Shown piece after piece: positions 28,819-39,600 of a stretch of 64,000 nt of DNA. A model generated the notes under the pieces. It saw only the letters and a program-made list of their open reading frames with translations, made no database searches and was not told where the DNA came from. The DNA is from Trichomonas vaginalis G3. Taxonomy: Eukaryota > Parabasalia > Trichomonadida > Trichomonadidae. The stretch spans positions 3,066,879-3,130,878 of the forward strand of contig NC_067206.1 of the NCBI RefSeq assembly GCF_026262505.1, given 5' to 3'. Numbering within the stretch: the first letter of the stretch is position 1; each line of letters opens with the position of its first letter. The position numbers and the translations under genes were made by a program.

Positions 28819-30279
28819 TTAATACTCAAAGATTTGAACCTGATATTGCTCCAATACAATAATTAGACCGCTTGATCTGATTTCTTCGGCATTTCTCTTG
28901 TAGATTTCGCCAGAGAAAAGCTCCTTGATTTCTACTTCGCCATTTCCAGGAAAATCATTGATAACACAGTAGCCACCTGTCTTGTTTTCGCCAAAATTAG
29001 CAGCAATAATTATATTCTGCTTGTCAGTTGACCATTTCCAGCATGGGATCGTTGATGAGCCATTAACCCATAATTGTTGGAATTTTCCATTTTGAAGAGC
29101 GTCTTTCTTCAAAACTTCAAAGAGAACATTGTAGAATTCCACAATATGTGGTTTGGGTTCTTCATCAACTGCACGGCGAAGATGGACAGCAATTCTGTTC
29201 TTGTAACCAAGCCATTGATCTTGGAAGAAGAATCTGACACCCGGCAATGTAAGGAGTGTTGCAGCTGCACACATTGCTGCTGGATGCCAATCCCAAAACT
29301 TCTCAACTGTTCTTGGTTCATCGTGATTTTCGGTGAAATGAGCAGTCTTTGAGAAGAATTCTGCAGAATGGTTAGCAATATAGTGTTGGTAGCCATCCAT
29401 GTCATGAGCATATAACTTATCAAGAGGATCTTTGTCATATGCCCAGTCGAATCCATAATGATGAAGTTTTCCGAGAACATCTCCGTAGCTTTCTGCCATA
29501 AACTTGAAATCTGGATATTGTTTCTTAACAGCTGATATTGCTTCTTCCCAGAATTCCGTAGATGGCTTTGCATATCCCCATGAAACAAGCTCCTTTTGCC
29601 AGTAGTTGCAGAATTCATCGTTAATTATGAGATGAGCCATATCACAGCGGCATCCATCAGCTACAGATGCAATATATTTGAGAACTGTGATCTGATGTTT
29701 TCTGAATTTGAGGTCAGCATAGTTATATTGTGCAACATCTGTCCATGGAGAACACCACATTCCACATCCAAAGGCAATTCCGTTTTCTAAATATTTTGAT
29801 TTATCTGGATTTTCACCTTGTGGGCAACGAATGTAAAAGTTAGGTTTGGTTTTGATTTCTGGAGCATCGCATGCTGAATGGTTTGGAACAAAATCAACCA
29901 TTAATTTCATTCCATATGAATGAAGTTTCTGACGAAGCCATTTGAGATCAGCCTCTGTTCCAAGCTCTTTATTAAGCTTGTATTCAGTAATAGAATATGG
30001 TGAACCAATCACATCCTCATCAGTCCATCCTGGAAGATGATGATTGAATGCTTCTTTAAGTCCTGGGTCAGTCCTATCATGGTGTGGACCGAATTCACCA
30101 ACTTGCCAAACGCCCATGAACCAAATCCACTGAAAACCTTTGTCTTTCCAAGATTTGAATTCTGATTCTGGAATATCTTTAAATGTTTTTACTTGCTTTC
30201 CGATTTTCTTCGATAGACCATACAAATATGGTCTCGTTGTGATTTCAAGCAAGTTTGTAGGAGGTTGAAATGAAGTCAT
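28819..30279 (-). CDS. GH13 alpha-amylase-family glycoside hydrolase
   Basis: The protein has 486 residues from an ATG and no signal peptide, so it is probably cytosolic. The four GH13 signature regions are all present: DFVPNH (129-134), GCRCDMAH (209-216) with nucleophile Asp213, FMAESYGD with acid/base Glu263, and FTENHDEPR with the third catalytic Asp320. A beta-rich C-terminal domain ends the protein (about 400-486). It should hydrolyse alpha-1,4 glucosidic bonds in glycogen or malto-oligosaccharides, or transfer the released chain. The sequence alone does not say which. Trichomonads store glycogen, so a role in its breakdown is likely. The length fits the family. I see no damage. Confidence 0.85.
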   Translation of the reverse strand: MTSFQPPTNLLEITTRPYLYGLSKKIGKQVKTFKDIPESEFKSWKDKGFQWIWFMGVWQVGEFGPHHDRTDPGLKEAFNHHLPGWTDEDVIGSPYSITEYKLNKELGTEADLKWLRQKLHSYGMKLMVDFVPNHSACDAPEIKTKPNFYIRCPQGENPDKSKYLENGIAFGCGMWCSPWTDVAQYNYADLKFRKHQITVLKYIASVADGCRCDMAHLIINDEFCNYWQKELVSWGYAKPSTEFWEEAISAVKKQYPDFKFMAESYGDVLGKLHHYGFDWAYDKDPLDKLYAHDMDGYQHYIANHSAEFFSKTAHFTENHDEPRTVEKFWDWHPAAMCAAATLLTLPGVRFFFQDQWLGYKNRIAVHLRRAVDEEPKPHIVEFYNVLFEVLKKDALQNGKFQQLWVNGSSTIPCWKWSTDKQNIIIAANFGENKTGGYCVINDFPGNGEVEIKELFSGEIYKRNAEEIRSSGLIIVLEQYQVQIFEY

Positions 30280-30753
30280 TCTTCAAAAATTTTATATAAA
30301 ACGTGACAACATAATATCGGGATTGAATTAGAACCTCTAAGAAAATATAAAATTGATTTCCTTCTTTTTCTTTTCGAGATCAGACTCTCTTCTTGTTCAT
30401 ATGGAACTATAATTCCTAACATTATTCTTACCTTAGTAAAAGTATGCAAATGTCGTATTTTTAGTCATCTATCGTTCCTAATTTCACATTTTTATTGCCT
30501 GACCTGCCGAAACAAGACTTGAAGAAAGAATAAATGTTGTATAGAATTATACTGTGAAATGATCTTTTAGGAATGTAGTTATAATTTTGTGCAGCATTAT
30601 AATTGAGTCTCACTTCAGTTATTATTGCATATAAATACCTATTTATATTTGTATAAATACCAAGCATCAATAGCTCGCTCTTTTTGAGAATCTATTATTC
30701 AAAAAAATAAATGATAGCTTTTTTTATACGATAATATGACAATAAATTTTTAC
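30280..30753. other. Intergenic stretch
   Basis: AT-rich spacer between the 3' end of the AP-1 gamma gene and the start of the amylase gene, both on the minus strand. No gene is supported. Confidence 0.45.
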
Positions 30754-33123
30754 TTAATATTTAAGAACGCCAGCATCTGTAACTGGCATTGCACCATAGT
30801 AATATGAAACCTTGACATTTAGAGCGAATGGAACATTCTGTGGATTGAAGTGGAATACAATGACTGAAACAGGTTTGTTTGGTCCAACAACGTTTCCATC
30901 TGGTGCTTGAACTTTGATCTGGCAAGCAGGTGATGCTTGGAATTGGAACTGGAAGTTAGTGAATGTCTTGTCTGATTTAGAAATGGCAGTGACTTTAAGC
31001 ATCATCTGTCTCGGATCAGACTTATTCACTTGTGTCAATGCTCTGATTGCAACATCCTGCATCACTAACTGAAGAGGAGGTTGTTGTGGAGCTTGTTGTT
31101 GAACTGGCTGTTGTGGAGCAGTTGGTTGTTGTACTGGCTGTTGAACTGGTTTTTGAGGTTGTGGAGATGGAGAAGGAGCAAGAGAAAGGAGATCTAATGG
31201 ATTTGATGGTGTTGGATTAGTTGGAGGTGGATTTGATGGAGTTCCAAGTCCAAGAAGATCAAGAGCTGATTGTTGTGGCTTTTGTTGTTGTTGTTGTGAT
31301 GGAGCTGTGTCAAGAATGTTGAGAAGCATTTCATCATCTGCTTTGGAGTTCTCTGTTCCCTCTTTGATTGCAACTGCTTTCTCATCAAGTTCTGTATCGT
31401 GGCCAATTGCAATCGGAGCTAACAATTGTTCGCCAACTTGTCCGAGACTTAACATCTTCAACATTTCGCCAGAACGCTGTTGTACTTCCAATGTGTTGCT
31501 CTTAACTGTATCAGTAAGTGTTTCTATGACTAACTGCTTGACGTCGTTGAATCTGGCAGCTAATTTCGAAATCGCGGTGATTAAGTAAAGTTTTGTCTCC
31601 GTGACAGTCTGTGGAAGAGCAAGGACTTTAACTAATGCATCGACAATCTTTGGATCTTCTGAAAATTCGCCAATAACGAAAGCTGAAACTTGAATCAAAC
31701 TTTGGTTCTCGTTGTAATGGAAAATACTCTCAGAAAGCTTAGAAACAGCGTGAGAGTGTATTGATGGGTTCTTTGTGATCAATTCGCAGAAAGATGAAAT
31801 GATATCTGGGTTGACATAATTTCCGGAGTCAATGAGGATCTTGTGGACTGTATCGAAGTTCCACTCGAGGTTGGGAGCGAATTTCTGAGTGGCTGTGTAA
31901 ATCTTGTAAATTAATTCTGCTCGGAATTCGCTGTCAGATAATTTGACGAATCCAAGAATTTCTGGAATGAGAGTCTCGACGTTCTTTTCATCAATAAGAG
32001 CGGAGATGACGTCAAGAGCTCTGCGGCGGACTGAAGGATCTTTGTTATCGAGGCATTTGACGATCGCGTTCTTATAACGTTGGATGGCCATGGAATCGGC
32101 GCCACCTCTCGATATAAGACGTGGATCGTTGGTAAGAATTCTGGCGTAAGCTGACAAAGCGGAATATAAGATATTTGGATTTTTCAAGGAGAGAAGACGG
32201 CCAATTTGGTTGAAACCATGACCACGTAATGAAGCCTTCTTCGTGATAGCGCAGACTGTCTCAACAGCCTGATATAAAAGAGCTCTGCCTGTATTTCGTT
32301 TGTATTCTGTTGTAGAAATGATGCTTTGAAGGATTGTCTCGAGTTCATCGTTCTCCTTCTTGAGCATTGCAAGGGCTTGCATTGCTTTGATCTGCATGAA
32401 TGGATCATTGTAAATTCCAGAAGCAAATTCTGGAGATGGGCGAGTATAAACGAGGCTCTTCAAAATTTTTGTGAATGGAATCGTAAATTGATGCCAGATC
32501 TGAGCTAATTTTGGTTCAGCTCTCATCATCTGAATTGTCAAGTTCATACCTGCCAAAATGACACCATGGTAACTTGAGTTCAGAAGTGATTGAACAGAAT
32601 TCTTAAAGGATTCTGCCAAGTCAGGATTCTTTGAAATAATCCTGCAAGCAGCCATTCCTGCAGCCTTCTGTACAGCTGGGTTCATACTGCTAAGAAGCTT
32701 TTGTACGTGGGTTGTAACTGATCTGCAGCATTCTTGAGAACCAAGATTTGCAATAAAAGCGAGAGAAAGGCATTGAATATTTGGATCTGTACTTTGAAGG
32801 TCTTTTGTTAATGTTTGTGTAACAAGAATTGTTAATTCAGCTGATTCGTCTAATAAAATTGCTGCGCCAATATATCCTACTCGTTTATATGAATAGCGAT
32901 CATCGGTCATTAATGTAATTGCTTCCATCTGTCCCCAAACAGGGTTTTCTCCTAGCATATCAAGGAAAATAATTTTGGAGACGATTCTTGGTCTCATTTC
33001 AGGAGTACATTTCCTTAAATATGCACGAATCTGAGCTTGCTCAGTCCTGATAATGAATTTTTCTTGTTCGATATTGTCTGCAATTCGAACTGCACAGATA
33101 AATTCGTTGAGAGGCTGAGTCAT
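30754..33123 (-). CDS. AP1G: AP-1 complex gamma adaptin
   Basis: The protein has 789 residues from an ATG (human gamma has 822). Residues 1-580 form the adaptin trunk. LNEFICAVRIADNIEQEK, RKCTPEMRPRIVSKIIFLDM, MLGENPVWGQME and YKRVGYIGAAILLDE match gamma rather than alpha adaptin in order and wording, as does RRRALDVISALI. The hinge (about 600-690) is Gln/Pro-rich and carries clathrin-box-like motifs LDLLGLG and LDLLSLA. Residues about 690-789 form a gamma-ear, which recruits accessory proteins. AP-1 sorts cargo into clathrin coats between Golgi and endosomes. Epsilon or delta-type adaptins lack this ear, which supports the call. The mariner at 33183 leaves only 57 bases of native sequence before the start codon. 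Confidence 0.88.
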   Translation of the reverse strand: MTQPLNEFICAVRIADNIEQEKFIIRTEQAQIRAYLRKCTPEMRPRIVSKIIFLDMLGENPVWGQMEAITLMTDDRYSYKRVGYIGAAILLDESAELTILVTQTLTKDLQSTDPNIQCLSLAFIANLGSQECCRSVTTHVQKLLSSMNPAVQKAAGMAACRIISKNPDLAESFKNSVQSLLNSSYHGVILAGMNLTIQMMRAEPKLAQIWHQFTIPFTKILKSLVYTRPSPEFASGIYNDPFMQIKAMQALAMLKKENDELETILQSIISTTEYKRNTGRALLYQAVETVCAITKKASLRGHGFNQIGRLLSLKNPNILYSALSAYARILTNDPRLISRGGADSMAIQRYKNAIVKCLDNKDPSVRRRALDVISALIDEKNVETLIPEILGFVKLSDSEFRAELIYKIYTATQKFAPNLEWNFDTVHKILIDSGNYVNPDIISSFCELITKNPSIHSHAVSKLSESIFHYNENQSLIQVSAFVIGEFSEDPKIVDALVKVLALPQTVTETKLYLITAISKLAARFNDVKQLVIETLTDTVKSNTLEVQQRSGEMLKMLSLGQVGEQLLAPIAIGHDTELDEKAVAIKEGTENSKADDEMLLNILDTAPSQQQQQKPQQSALDLLGLGTPSNPPPTNPTPSNPLDLLSLAPSPSPQPQKPVQQPVQQPTAPQQPVQQQAPQQPPLQLVMQDVAIRALTQVNKSDPRQMMLKVTAISKSDKTFTNFQFQFQASPACQIKVQAPDGNVVGPNKPVSVIVFHFNPQNVPFALNVKVSYYYGAMPVTDAGVLKY

Positions 33124-33180
33124 TGATTTTTATTGAAAAAAATATTCTCTCGGATAGAAAAATGAAATGGAAAATGGTAA

Positions 33181-34488
33181 TATAGGGTGTCCAAAGGTGT
33201 GTTTAGCACAAACCTGAATACTGCGAATAGAAATAAACAAGTTACATATATATAAAGTTTATTTAAATATAATCACCATTGGATTCAATCACGCGTTCGC
33301 AGCGATCGATCCAGGCTTGAAAGACACGCTTTAAATCATCATGAGAAAATTGCTCAAATTGCTCTCTTACAAAATTTTCAAGATCATCTGGACTCGCGAA
33401 TTCGCGTCCTTCAGCTCTCTTTTTTAGCGTGCCGAATAAATAAAAGTCAGAGGGTGCAATATCAGGTGAATAAATTGGGTTTGGAACAACTTTGACATTG
33501 TTTTCCACCAAGTAATTCATTACCTTATGACTTTTGTGAACTCTTGAATTATCAAAATGAATTGCAAACTTTTGTTTTTGTTGTTTGGATTTCTCAAACT
33601 CATCAGAATTGATAATTTGAGTAAGAACATTGTCAATTAGATACTGAGCATTCATCGTATTAGGTTTTTGAAGAATATCAATTGCGATGATGCCATTCAC
33701 GCCCCAAAAAACCGACAACATCATCATTGGTGTGTCAATTTTTTTCTTCGGGAATGTTTGCGGATTTTCATCCTTCGGGATCCACATGATTTTGGCTTCT
33801 GTTGCATATTGAAACCAAGACTCGTCCCCTGTTACTAAAAAGCGAAACTTCTTGGATTGATACGCACCCAATATAGAGAGGAGCTCTTTCGAAGATTGGA
33901 CTCTAGATTTTTTTTGAACTGAATTAAGGTTGTGCGGAACCCAACGTGTATACGCTAGTTTGTAGTTCAAATAATTGTGCAGATAATAACTGACTGTTGT
34001 ACGTGGTATCTTTGTCATCTCCTCTATCCTTCTGAGTGATGCTCTTGGGTCTTCATCTAGCGCTTGAAGAATTGCTTTGATTTTTCTTTGATCCGGCGAT
34101 TTTTTGTCAATTTTTATGATGGGCGCCTTTTTGTTCATGAAGTGATACATCCTAACATGATACGTTACAGTGGAATAGCTAGGAGCATCCATACCGAAGC
34201 ATTTTACCAATGTCTCGTAGATTTTTTTACAGTCTTTGCATTTTTTTGCAAGAGCGAGGATGTTTTCTTTATGATTCATTAAAAAAATGAAAAAAATCCC
34301 GCCAAAATTTCCCGCGAAACCGCCTCTTGTCTCAAAATTCATTTTATATCCCGGCATGGCGCCAAAATACAACATACTCATCATATACATATATTCATAT
34401 TTTTTATTATATATTTATAATCAGCATATATCTCCTTTAATAGTCTCATATAGAGCGCTGTGCTAAACGCACCTTTGGACACCCTATA
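33181..34488 (-). mobile_element. Mariner element (Tvmar1 type) with TA duplication
   Basis: The element proper spans 33183-34486 (1,304 bases) and is flanked by TA on both sides. Its terminal inverted repeats begin TAGGGTGTCCAAAGGTG and match over about 28 bases with one mismatch. The single gene inside is a DD34D transposase. The length, end sequence and gene fit the Tvmar1 mariner known from T. vaginalis. Intact ends and an open transposase frame suggest a recent insertion. Confidence 0.9.
33263..34279 (-). CDS. Mariner transposase (DD34D)
   Basis: I choose the ATG at 34279 (338 residues, MNHKENILAL), which gives the usual mariner length. An in-frame ATG at 34390 would add 37 residues that look like untranslated leader. 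The N-terminal third holds a helix-turn-helix region (RRIEEMTKIPRTTVSYYL). The catalytic acids are Asp in VTGDESW, Asp in FAIHFDN and Asp in SPDIAPSDFYLF, with exactly 34 residues between the last two. The enzyme cuts at its own inverted repeats and inserts at TA. No stop, frameshift or missing catalytic residue is visible, so the copy may be active or may have been until recently. Confidence 0.9.
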   Translation of the reverse strand: MNHKENILALAKKCKDCKKIYETLVKCFGMDAPSYSTVTYHVRMYHFMNKKAPIIKIDKKSPDQRKIKAILQALDEDPRASLRRIEEMTKIPRTTVSYYLHNYLNYKLAYTRWVPHNLNSVQKKSRVQSSKELLSILGAYQSKKFRFLVTGDESWFQYATEAKIMWIPKDENPQTFPKKKIDTPMMMLSVFWGVNGIIAIDILQKPNTMNAQYLIDNVLTQIINSDEFEKSKQQKQKFAIHFDNSRVHKSHKVMNYLVENNVKVVPNPIYSPDIAPSDFYLFGTLKKRAEGREFASPDDLENFVREQFEQFSHDDLKRVFQAWIDRCERVIESNGDYI

Positions 34489-34773
34489 TTTTGTAATAGG
34501 CTGTAGTTCAAGAACGCAAATCTCTTACTTAGAAATGATTATATTCCTTATAGAAATGGCTGTCAATGATGATAATTAAATATAAATATCGTAAATCATT
34601 ACTATATATTCATGATTTATGAGATAAGATAAACCTCCATATGCTTGATAGCATTTCTTCTCTGAGAATTTTGATTGAACTCTACTATTACATGAAAATT
34701 TCAAACAAAATGTTTAATACATACATATTTATTCATATGCAATGGGTATATTTAATAAACACAACAAATGAAA

Positions 34774-36096
34774 CTATTTTTCATGATTGTCTAGAATGTT
34801 TGAAACATTTTCGCAGAATAATTCCGCAAATTCTGCAAATTTTGGATTTTCATCATCAATAAATTCCTGTACAATAATTAATAGTTCTTCTAATGTGCTT
34901 AATATTTCCTGATTATTTGGGTTGATTGTGTATAGATCGTAAATAAAATTACAGCTGTGTATCATAACAGATGGATCAGCAGCATAGTGTTTCGCCCTTT
35001 CTAATACTTCTGGTGAAAAATCTCTATTTCGATTAATACAATCAAAATAGCATGAAATGCAAGACTTTGATGCTTCAAATGGAAGTACATTAGAAGCATT
35101 ATACATGAAATCGCAAATCTCATTTGAAATTGTAACTTTATCTTTGAATTTTGAGAAAAACTGTGCAATTGATTTAATTACATCTGAATACTCTGTAATA
35201 TCGTTACTGTTCATCTTGATTAAAGCATCAATTAAATTAATTGCATGATTATAAATAAGTTCTAAGCAAGAAGTAAAATCGCCATCAACTATTGATATAA
35301 GCGCATAAAATGAAGAAATTATTTCATTTTGATCTAATCCAAACGACAATATTATAGAAATATTTTTCAATATTATTGAAAGTGCATTTGTGCAATCCTC
35401 TTCAGATTCTCTTAGACATATTTTTGTTAGATATGCCAATGAGCACTCAATATTATTTGGATTTTGAGACTCAATCCCATATTCAAAAAATGGAAGGACT
35501 GCTGAAGCTGGTGCAAATCCACGTGAATACATATAGGAAATTATTGAAAGAACATCGGAGTTAAATGGTATTTGTGGAATAAATGAAAGAACACCATGTT
35601 CTATAAAAAATTTTAAATAATCTGAACTTTGATATGAAAGAATAGCAATCACATGGATTATAACTATTATTATTGGTTCTTCCTCTGAATTAAGTTGAGT
35701 TAATAGAAAGTTCAAAAAATTCTCTAAATTTTCCTTTAAAAACTGTTGAAAAGATATTGAGTTGTGCGTTATTACATTAGCAAAGAAATTGAGTCCTATT
35801 AAAAGCTGTGATTGGTCATCTATCTCTAAAAGAAAACGAAAATAATCTTGATACGGGAAAATGAGCGAAAATTCGTTATTCTGTTGCTCGGATGCTTCAT
35901 TAAGTGAATCGTCTATGTCATTTAATATAGTTATATTAGCTGTGTCATTAATTGTTTGAATTACCAAATTAAGGAAGTTCGAATTCTGAGCAAATACAAG
36001 TTTATGTGTTGTGAAGTTCGTTTCATTTTTAGTTTCAACGTCTAATTGGCAAGAATTCGTCTCTTGGTTTATAATGGATTCTTTGTTTGGAATCAT
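34774..36096 (-). CDS. ARM/HEAT-like helical repeat protein, function unknown
   Basis: The protein has 440 residues from an ATG. It is acidic, rich in Ile, Leu, Asn and Ser, and almost wholly helical. Pairs of helices recur about every 40-45 residues (for example HVIAILSYQSSDYLKFFIE and SLAYLTKICLRESEEDC), as in divergent armadillo or importin-alpha-like proteins. There is no membrane segment, signal peptide or enzyme motif. I recognise no specific family beyond an ARM-like fold, which is common among expanded trichomonad proteins. Confidence 0.6.
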   Translation of the reverse strand: MIPNKESIINQETNSCQLDVETKNETNFTTHKLVFAQNSNFLNLVIQTINDTANITILNDIDDSLNEASEQQNNEFSLIFPYQDYFRFLLEIDDQSQLLIGLNFFANVITHNSISFQQFLKENLENFLNFLLTQLNSEEEPIIIVIIHVIAILSYQSSDYLKFFIEHGVLSFIPQIPFNSDVLSIISYMYSRGFAPASAVLPFFEYGIESQNPNNIECSLAYLTKICLRESEEDCTNALSIILKNISIILSFGLDQNEIISSFYALISIVDGDFTSCLELIYNHAINLIDALIKMNSNDITEYSDVIKSIAQFFSKFKDKVTISNEICDFMYNASNVLPFEASKSCISCYFDCINRNRDFSPEVLERAKHYAADPSVMIHSCNFIYDLYTINPNNQEILSTLEELLIIVQEFIDDENPKFAEFAELFCENVSNILDNHEK

Positions 36097-36674
36097 TAAT
36101 GCAATATGATATCATCTGAAAGAAAACTAACACAACATGTCTTAAAGCTCTATAAAATTTCATTAATATTCAAACTCTCCTGTACAATTTATCATATCAA
36201 AAATTAACAATTAGAAATTCAGAACAATATCATTGACTATACAATCTTAGAGATTGTCAAAGCATAATTATGTTTGTTGAGTCAATATTTGGTATCATGC
36301 ATTATCGAAAGAGAAGTTTTTAATATAGAATAATGATTTTATGTGTATCAGTTTAGCTTAGAAAATTTTTGTTATTATAGCATGATCCGAGCACGAGCTG
36401 CTGAGTAATATAAGAATTTAAAAATTAATATTGTCAAATAGATGATGTGAATCAACAGAATAGGAATACATCAAGAAGGAATGAGAGTTGTTGGATTAAC
36501 TCCTATTGGTATAGATGATATTTTTTGCTAGCTCTATTGAAAGTTCGAAATGTCCCAATTTAGCCTCTTGCTCAAAAAATTATCTAGTAATATGATATGA
36601 CTTTCTAAAGATATATATTCACGGATGTTGGAGAAATTCTTGTGAAAAAAAAACCGTATTTCAATTTCATAAAA
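36097..36674. other. Divergent intergenic region
   Basis: AT-rich region between the divergent ARM-like and raptor genes. It should hold both promoters. No gene is supported. Confidence 0.5.
36667..36671 (+). promoter_or_regulatory. Putative initiator (TCATA) of the raptor gene
   Basis: TCATA lies immediately before the ATG at 36675 and fits the trichomonad initiator pattern. It also supports that ATG over an upstream GTG in the same frame. Confidence 0.4.
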
Positions 36675-39600
36675 ATGCATAGGACTGAGAACATGAAATT
36701 CAACGAGCAATCAGATTATGACTATTCCGAAGGTGAAACATCCGAAGATATGAAATTACAAGGAAATTCTCTTCTGAATGCCAAATCTTCATCGTTATTT
36801 AGCTCACAAAACGGATTACGACAACCAATTGAGAAACAACTCGAAATGATTGATCCATATTTTGGTGGTAATAATCTTCAAAATGTTTTTACTTTTATTA
36901 ATTCATTAGATAAAATCGCAACTTTACGAAAAGAAAAGGAATTAATAGACCCTGATCCAGATCCAATTGAATGCGTTATATTTAGCATGACTCGTCCTAT
37001 ACAATATAAGCTTCTACAATCAGACTACATAAATTCACGTCCTCCTATTTTCGCTTGGTCTCTTTCAACATCATCTATCGATCCTAAATCATTATACTCA
37101 GTTTATAAGTCTGCATATCAAAATTTAAGAAATCAAATCAGATTTGCCGCAAATTGCCCTCCTTCATCAGAAAAACTCGCGCAAATATCTCAAATTAGGC
37201 GTGATATACCAACAGGCAGAATTATCTTTCAATATGTCGGATTTGGATATCCAACAATAACTGCTGAACATATTTACGCATCAGATCCATTAACATTTCA
37301 ACCATCGCCTGTTACACTTAAAACGATCTTTTCTGGCTTAAAACCTCCATCATGGTACATTTTTGATTGCGATAATGCAGCGGCAGTTCTTCCAACCTTC
37401 CAGAAAATATCGAAGAAGAATCAAGAAAAATACATGTCGGTACCAACATCGCCAATTGTACAGACAACAGCTTATATTCGACAAGTTGACTGGACAGATT
37501 ACTACTGCATGTGTGCAACTGATGTAGGCGAAGAGCTTCCCATTGATACTCGCCTTCCCCGCGATCTTTTTTCATCAATTCTCATGTCACCAGTACCAAC
37601 TGCAATTTTATTTCATATTATTCACTACTACAGCCTCTCTTTTCCAAATCCAGATGAATTACTATCATATATTAAGAATATATTTACATTTGAATCACAT
37701 GACCATGCACAATTGTCTTCAATTTTGTCTGCCACCATTGATGCAATAGCTGCACAGACATTACCACCAAATATGTTCACCAAATTATTCAGAAAAGAAA
37801 AAATCACCTCTCTTTTCTTCAGAAACTTCGTTCTTGCCCGATATTTATTACATGATTTCAATGTCCACCCGCAAATCCATCCACAGCTTCCTGTCATGAA
37901 CCGCAATCCAATGTGGAAGCAATGGACATCAGCCGCAGACCTCTGGATCACTTCTACACAGACTCCACGTCCTCCTCTTTCAACAGATTTCTTTTCCAGC
38001 TGTTTGACATCGCTCCAAAGTCTTCTTAAGAGCAACAGAGAGGACGAAGCAACACTTCCTCTGTTGACAGTTGCTTGCCACGCCCCATTTTCCGATCAAT
38101 CATGTTCTCATGCGTTCAGTTTGCTTGCTAAATACGCTTCATGTGGTACAGAGTACGCTTCTCGATTAGTTACACCATTTTTGTACGGACAAAGTGCTCA
38201 GAGACTGACAGAATTCGGTCCAGAAGCCCATCACATTGTATTTTTGTTACTTTTACTAGCAAACGAAGATTCCAAGTTAGTCACAGAAATTTCACCATTA
38301 AGTGACTTTTCCAAACTGACAAGTAACTTATTTAATGATGAAATCAAAGAAGAAACAAGAGGGTTGATCTGCGCTTTCTTAGTTATCTCTTTAGACAGAG
38401 TTAAAAGTGTCAGACAAATCATTTGCACGAAACCATTCATGACCAATTTATTCAACGCGATGAAGAAGAGTGGTCCATTCTTATTGACATGGTTATTGAT
38501 TCTCATTGCTGTTTCTTTCGCTGATTCTCCAATTGAGTCTTCTTTGATACAAGACTTTCCTTTGCAGTTACAAATCGCAGCTGCTTTGCATCACGATGCT
38601 TACGAAGTTAGAGCATCAAGTGTTTTGGCTTTGTCATCTTTCTTGCAACAGAATGATGAATTCACTAATTCTGTTTTGTTGCTACATGTAAGTACAACAA
38701 TCAGCGATCTTTCCATGCATGTAAGATTCGCTTTGTTGGAGTTTGTCTACAAATATTTGGAGTTTAATCATAAATCTATTGTAAGATTTTATGATCAACA
38801 ATTATGTAGCACCAAATTTGATACATACAAGAATTTGATTTCATCTTTCTTGTCAAAGAACAAAACAATTTTGCCAATCCATAAATTCACTATTTTGGCA
38901 AAAGAAATCGATGAAATTGCAAAATCAGATGACTTCCAAAAGATCGCAAGCAATTTGTTGGTTGTTATCATCCAGAAACTATCAAAAGACGCCTTACCAA
39001 AGATCTCTCAAAGAGGACAGATTCTTTACCAAAACACTTTGAAGATGCTTGATGGAAAACAAGATTACGAAGATGAAGAAAATGAAGAAGACATTCCACA
39101 GATATCAAGCCATTTGATGCAAGTTTGTACATCAGCATTGTTCACAGAACCAAGAAATAGAAGTGGTTCTTTCACGAGAACAAGAAGATACACGAGAGAT
39201 TACGGCAATTTCGATTTAAATTCAGCACATTTACAGTTAAGAGCTGAATGTAATTTACCTTCTCCTGCAAGATGTTCTACTGTTGTTCCTGGTGGTTTAT
39301 CTATTGCTGTTTCTTGCCAAGACGAAGTGTTCAGAATATATGATGAAACACTTCAATCTCATAGAGATTTCAATGTTGGAAATGTTGTGAGTTGCTGTGC
39401 AATTTTCATCAGATCTTCAACAAATGTTGCAACATTATCTGATGAAGGAGTTTGCTCAATCATTGATGCACACAGTGGAATAATTACTCAGCAATGGTGT
39501 GTTGAACCATCAAGAGCTAAAGACACCGGATTTATTCACAGCAAAGGAAAGTATCTTTTCATTGTCAGAGGCAATGGAAGAATCTCTGCATGGGATGCAT

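Noticed and set aside
36642-36674. Raptor start at GTG
   Set aside because: Eukaryotic genes start at ATG. The ATG at 36675 is preceded by an initiator-like TCATA.
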